Positions 14,456 through 17,661 of a stretch of 17,661 nt of DNA are shown here, in pieces. Position numbers and translations under genes: made by a program. How positions within the stretch are numbered: position 1 is the stretch's first letter; every line of letters starts with the position of its first letter. This DNA is from VRUB01 sp046758085 (GTDB taxonomy: Bacteria > Pseudomonadota > Gammaproteobacteria > Acidiferrobacterales > SPGG2): contig JBHHZP010000070.1 of assembly GCA_046758085.1 (NCBI GenBank), forward strand, positions 1-17,661, written 5' to 3'. The notes under the pieces are model-generated. The model was not told the origin of the DNA. It saw only the letters and a list, made by a program, of their open reading frames with translations, and searched no databases.

Positions 14456-15396
14456 TAAAGTTGCGCCAGGTATTGCCACATGCGTCTTCGCATGCGGGCA
14501 TCAGGCAGGCGCCCGCGCCCGCCACCCATATTGTCTACCAGGTGTTGGGGCTTGCTGGTGGCAGGAATGACGCAGGTGACGGCGGGTTGGGACAGCACGT
14601 ACTTGAGAAAGAACTGCCCCCAGCTTTGACAGTCGAACTCAGCGGCCCAGGATGGCACGGGCCTGCCGCGCACTGCTCGAAACAAGAAACCAGCCTCGAA
14701 CGGTCTGTTGACCAATACCGCCGTGCCGACATCGCGACTTAGCGGTAATAGCCGCTGCTCGGCCTCGCGCGTGGCGATGGAGTAATTAAGCTGCACGAAA
14801 TCCAGACTCTCCGTCTTGATCAGGCGCTCGAGATCATCGAACGCGTCCACCCGGTAATGGGTAACCCCGAGGTAACGGATCCTGCCGGCGGATTTCCACC
14901 GCCGTAGCGTATCCAATTGCGTTCGCCAGTCGACCAGGTTGTGCACTTGTATCAGCTCGATGCGATCGGTACGCAGCCGCTGCATCGATCGTTCCATCTG
15001 GCCAATCCCCGACTCGCGACCGCGGGTCCAGACCTTGGTCGCAAGGAAGAGCGACGGACGTACGCCGAGCTGCGCCGTCAGGTCGCCGATAACGGTCTCA
15101 GCGTTGCCGTACATCGGTGAGGTATCGATGGTGCGACCGCCCAGCGCCACGAAGCTTCGCAGCACTTCTTTCAAGGGCGCGCGCGCTTTAGCGCTGATGC
15201 CCACATCGAAGGCGCGTGCGGTGCCGAGCCCCACTGCTGGTAGTGTTTCACGCGTGCGCGGTATAACGCGCTCGAGCTGCGCCGTAGCGGCGCGCGCGAC
15301 GCCCGGAGACTTGAGTGTCAGGGTGACCCCCGCACCCAGCAGCAGTTTCAATGCGCTGCGACGCGAGAGTCGCGGCCGGGACACGGGGGTGGGCAT
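14455..15396 (-). CDS. Tat-exported aldo/keto reductase
   Basis: NADPH-dependent oxidoreductase of the aldo/keto reductase family, 313 aa. The catalytic tetrad is visible as Asp91 and Tyr96 (DTSPMYGNAE), Lys121 (ATKVW) and His152 (QVHN). An N-terminal SRRSALKLLLGAG followed by a hydrophobic run to GVARAA is a twin-arginine signal, so it likely works folded in the periplasm. I prefer the ATG at 15396, one base after the stop of an upstream 32-codon frame (TAACATG), which would allow coupled re-initiation; an in-frame ATG at 15414 adds six residues and has no better ribosome site. Its stop overlaps the phzF-like remnant. Substrate unknown. Confidence 0.87.
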   Translation of the reverse strand: MPTPVSRPRLSRRSALKLLLGAGVTLTLKSPGVARAATAQLERVIPRTRETLPAVGLGTARAFDVGISAKARAPLKEVLRSFVALGGRTIDTSPMYGNAETVIGDLTAQLGVRPSLFLATKVWTRGRESGIGQMERSMQRLRTDRIELIQVHNLVDWRTQLDTLRRWKSAGRIRYLGVTHYRVDAFDDLERLIKTESLDFVQLNYSIATREAEQRLLPLSRDVGTAVLVNRPFEAGFLFRAVRGRPVPSWAAEFDCQSWGQFFLKYVLSQPAVTCVIPATSKPQHLVDNMGGGRGRLPDARMRRRMWQYLAQL

Positions 15397-15397
15397 G

Positions 15398-15496
15398 TTA
15401 CGCGGCTGCTGCATCCATCATCACTCGGGACTCATACCTGCCCCGCGAGCGCCAGAGCATAGCGCGCTTCGGGGACATACGCATCCAGGCATGCAT
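15398..15496 (-). CDS. Possible 32-codon leader ORF of the reductase
   Basis: Directly at the stop of the upstream transporter gene the minus strand reads TAAGGAGGGCACCCATG, a perfect ribosome site at ideal spacing. It opens a frame of 32 codons (starting MHAWMRMSPKRAML, arginine- and methionine-rich, ending in four alanines). Its stop TAA lies one base before the ATG at 15396 of the reductase. I see no known family. It may be a leader whose translation feeds the reductase, or a small protein in its own right; it is also possible that it is only a relic that keeps the ribosome site. Confidence 0.45.
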   Translation of the reverse strand: MHAWMRMSPKRAMLWRSRGRYESRVMMDAAAA

Positions 15497-15507
15497 GGGT
15501 GCCCTCC

Positions 15508-16848
15508 TTAGCTCGGCAACGCCGCGCTGGGGTCAGCACGTCCGTGCGCCGGTTGCCGCAAGCGCTCCTGTTTTGTGCCCAGCGCCACCCCGGTGAGAAG
15601 CCAGATGATGGCTATGGGCAGCGCCACCCACGCGATCCCCGACAAGCCCAGGCCCAATCCGGCCAGCCCTGCGAACGCCCAGGCACTGACGGCATCACCA
15701 CCGCGATATACTACGGTGTCGATGAAGTTCTTGGATTTGTACTTATCTTCGCGCGCGACGACTGTGAAAAGCATCTCACGCGCAGGCCGCGCAATAGCAA
15801 AGTTCCCGGCGCGCCGGATAACCTGGAACGTGACCAGCACCGCCAGTAGCGGAAACAGCCCGAGCATGCCGAATCCCACTGCCACCAGCGCCGGTATCAG
15901 TGCCAAAGCCGTTGACAGGCCGAATCGGGCCACGATGCGGCTCAACAGGAAGAGCTGCCCGATGACAGTGAGCGCATTCACCGAAAGATCGATGTAGGCG
16001 AACAGCGCGGTGCGCCGCTCCGGTTCGACAAAGGCATTGGCGACAATATGCGCCTGCTCGAAGTAAAGGAACGTCGACAACGTGGTGTAGAGCCAGATGT
16101 AAAGGCAGATACCGAGAAGGTAGGGTGAGCGCAGTACATGCTTCACGCCCGCCAGCATTCTGCCGCCAAGAGGTGCATCGGTGCTGTTAATGGTTGCAAT
16201 CGGCTCCTTGGCGCTCGTTGTGCGCTCGCGCATCGCCAAGTCAGCGGTAACACGCGCAGCCGCCCGGCGGGCAAGCGCATGGATGCAAGCTACGGCCAGC
16301 AGCAACAGCAGCGCCGTGATCAGGAGCAGGTTTACCGGCCCGAGCGGTGTCGCTAGATTGGCCGTCAGCGCGGGGCCCACTATAGCGCCCGCGCTGCCGC
16401 CGGCGGCAATGAAGCCGAACAGCCGCCGCGCCTGCTCGTTGGTGTACAGGTCCGCCATGAAGCTCCAGAACACCGAGACCACGAACAGGTTGAACACGCT
16501 GACCCAGATGAAAAACCCGCGGGCGACGTAAACGGCCGCGATGCCACTTTGAAACAACGCGAAAAAGGCCAACAGGTTCAAGATGAAGAAGTAATACACC
16601 CAGGGCAGCAGCCGATTGCGCGGCAGGCGTGCCGCCGCCACGCCGAAAGCGGGGACCGCAACAAGCATGACGAGAAAGGTGCCGGTAAACACCCAGTGAA
16701 GATTCTCGATACCGCCCTGGATGCCCATCTCGTCACGCACCGGCCGCAAGATGTAATACCCGCAAAGCAGGCAAAAGAAGTAGGCAAAAGACAACCACAG
16801 CCCGCCGACCTCATGGTCCCGAACATTGACGATTCGCCGCAACAGCAT
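15508..16848 (-). CDS. MFS-like transporter, nucleotide translocase (Npt1/Npt2)-like
   Basis: Integral inner-membrane protein of 446 aa with about 12 hydrophobic segments. The stretch YYILRPVRDEMG (31-42) and later VIRRAGNFAIARPAREMLFTVV with DKYKSKNFIDTVVYRGGD (368-385) are typical of free-living bacterial proteins distantly related to ATP/ADP translocases. The real substrate of these is unknown, and nucleotide exchange should not be assumed. The ATG at 16848 has GAGG seven bases upstream. It lies 76 nt after the DUF924 gene in the same direction. The C-terminus after about 425 is a short polar tail. Confidence 0.85.
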   Translation of the reverse strand: MLLRRIVNVRDHEVGGLWLSFAYFFCLLCGYYILRPVRDEMGIQGGIENLHWVFTGTFLVMLVAVPAFGVAAARLPRNRLLPWVYYFFILNLLAFFALFQSGIAAVYVARGFFIWVSVFNLFVVSVFWSFMADLYTNEQARRLFGFIAAGGSAGAIVGPALTANLATPLGPVNLLLITALLLLLAVACIHALARRAAARVTADLAMRERTTSAKEPIATINSTDAPLGGRMLAGVKHVLRSPYLLGICLYIWLYTTLSTFLYFEQAHIVANAFVEPERRTALFAYIDLSVNALTVIGQLFLLSRIVARFGLSTALALIPALVAVGFGMLGLFPLLAVLVTFQVIRRAGNFAIARPAREMLFTVVAREDKYKSKNFIDTVVYRGGDAVSAWAFAGLAGLGLGLSGIAWVALPIAIIWLLTGVALGTKQERLRQPAHGRADPSAALPS

Positions 16849-16924
16849 CTAACGGCCTCGACCGGGTCTGCGGTGCAACGATGCAGCCCGCTTGGCCTCT
16901 ATCGACCGTTGCATCGGCATGTTG

Positions 16925-17533
16925 CTAGCCTTGCCCGAAACGGGACGGGCTACGCGAAAGAAACTCGATTTCCGGCGGCGTCTCCGGTCGACCGAGGATC
17001 TTATTGCGGTGCGGGAACCGCCCGAATTTTGCAATGATATCGCGATGGGCAACGGCATGATCGCGAAATGACCGAAGCTTATCCGCGCTGGCCGCTGACA
17101 GGGAGTTTAGGAGCTTATTGTAAAGCTCGACGCAGCGGTCCTGGTGCGCAAGGTCTTCCGAGTGCTCCAGCGGCATGTAAAAAAAGGCGCGCTCGCAGGG
17201 GCCGAGTGTAAGGTCATGCTGGGCATCGATTCCCGCGAGCGCTAAGGCCAATGCCGCGGGGTCTTGTGCAAATGCCTGCGGTGTGCCGCGGTAGATGTTG
17301 CGTGAGAACTGATCGAGCAGGATGATCAGCGCAAGTCGTGCTCTGGGGGTGTGCTGCCAAGGCGCGAGCTGCCCGCTGGCTGCTTCTTGCAGATCCGTCT
17401 CGAAGCATTGGCGAATCTGTATGTCGGTGTCGGCGTTGGCGTAAAACCACAGCTTGTTTCGATCCTCCAGCGGGCAGCCGTCCGCTCCGAACGGGCCAAA
17501 CCAGAAGGACAGTATCGACTCGACCCGTTGCAT
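16925..17533 (-). CDS. DUF924 family protein
   Basis: Conserved cytoplasmic protein of 202 aa of unknown function, mainly helical and TPR-like in known members. Diagnostic stretches are SFWFG at the N-terminus, LDQFSRNIYRGTPQAFAQDP in the middle, FFYMPLEHSED, and KFGRFPHRNKILGRPETPPEIEFL near the C-terminus. The ATG at 17533 is preferred because the family starts shortly before SILSFWFG; a TTG at 17584 would overlap the preceding gene. No strong ribosome site is present; it begins 16 nt after the stop of the edge gene, so translation may be coupled. Confidence 0.9.
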   Translation of the reverse strand: MQRVESILSFWFGPFGADGCPLEDRNKLWFYANADTDIQIRQCFETDLQEAASGQLAPWQHTPRARLALIILLDQFSRNIYRGTPQAFAQDPAALALALAGIDAQHDLTLGPCERAFFYMPLEHSEDLAHQDRCVELYNKLLNSLSAASADKLRSFRDHAVAHRDIIAKFGRFPHRNKILGRPETPPEIEFLSRSPSRFGQG

Positions 17534-17549
17534 ATCGACTATGGATCGG

Positions 17550-17661
17550 CTAGCCAAGTCGCCGGATGAAGCGATAGTACGCAAACTCTTGCTCGAGCTG
17601 TGACGGCGTCACATGGGTGTCTGCACACTCTTCGATCAGCTCGAACTCATCACCCAACTGC
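17550..17661 (-). CDS. C-terminal end of an unidentified protein (cut by the window edge)
   Basis: An open minus-strand frame enters from the right edge and ends in TAG at 17550-17552. The visible 36 residues include QLGDEFELIEECADTHV and end EFAYYRFIRRLG. GDEFELIEE resembles the KDEFELIEI tail of rubredoxin, so a rubredoxin-like or other zinc/iron-ribbon domain before the edge is possible, but no cysteine pair is visible. It is followed closely by the DUF924 gene in the same direction. Confidence 0.55.
   Translation of the reverse strand, partial: QLGDEFELIEECADTHVTPSQLEQEFAYYRFIRRLG

Noticed and set aside
16849..16911. 23-codon frame ending directly at the transporter start (TAGATG)
   Set aside because: It has no ribosome site and basic, low-information sequence; probably chance. 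The transporter has its own GAGG site.

Overview
The window looks like ordinary chromosome from a GC-rich gammaproteobacterium. The gene order rubredoxin / thiD-thiE-hemL, the block cytochrome c4 / engB, and a three-gene fadE-fadI-fadJ beta-oxidation set all fit that group. A sulfur-oxidiser-like lineage is possible, but nothing here fixes the genus. I see no tRNA, rRNA, CRISPR array, insertion sequence or prophage.

Left third (1-6087, all minus strand): an inner-membrane FadE acyl-CoA dehydrogenase is followed after 184 nt by a FadI thiolase. FadI overlaps the FadJ hydratase/dehydrogenase by four bases (ATGA). Together they carry acyl-CoA through one full turn of beta-oxidation. Middle (6502-9962): a minus-strand rubredoxin stands divergent from the plus-strand cofactor operon thiD-thiE-hemL, which makes thiamine phosphate and the tetrapyrrole precursor 5-aminolevulinate.

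After hemL, a solitary minus-strand 78-codon gene has a textbook sigma-54 promoter, an IHF-like site upstream of it and its own strong terminator. Next come diheme cytochrome c4 (minus) and the divergent ribosome-assembly GTPase engB (plus). Head-on to engB, at the place where Spot 42 (E. coli) and ErsA (Pseudomonas) lie, the minus strand holds a run of four hairpins ending in a terminator with eight U. One loop displays CUCCUCCC, an anti-Shine-Dalgarno motif. I propose this as a small regulatory RNA gene; it and the sigma-54 gene are the two most interesting items here.

Right third (12264-17661, all minus strand): about 490 nt of REP-like and heptamer repeats, an orphan PhnD-like binding protein, a hairpin-rich spacer, then a gene string read right to left. 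That string is an unidentified gene cut by the window edge, a DUF924 protein, a nucleotide-translocase-like membrane protein, a possible 32-codon leader ORF with a perfect ribosome-binding site, a Tat-exported aldo/keto reductase, and the broken N-terminus of a phzF-like gene that overlaps the reductase stop codon.
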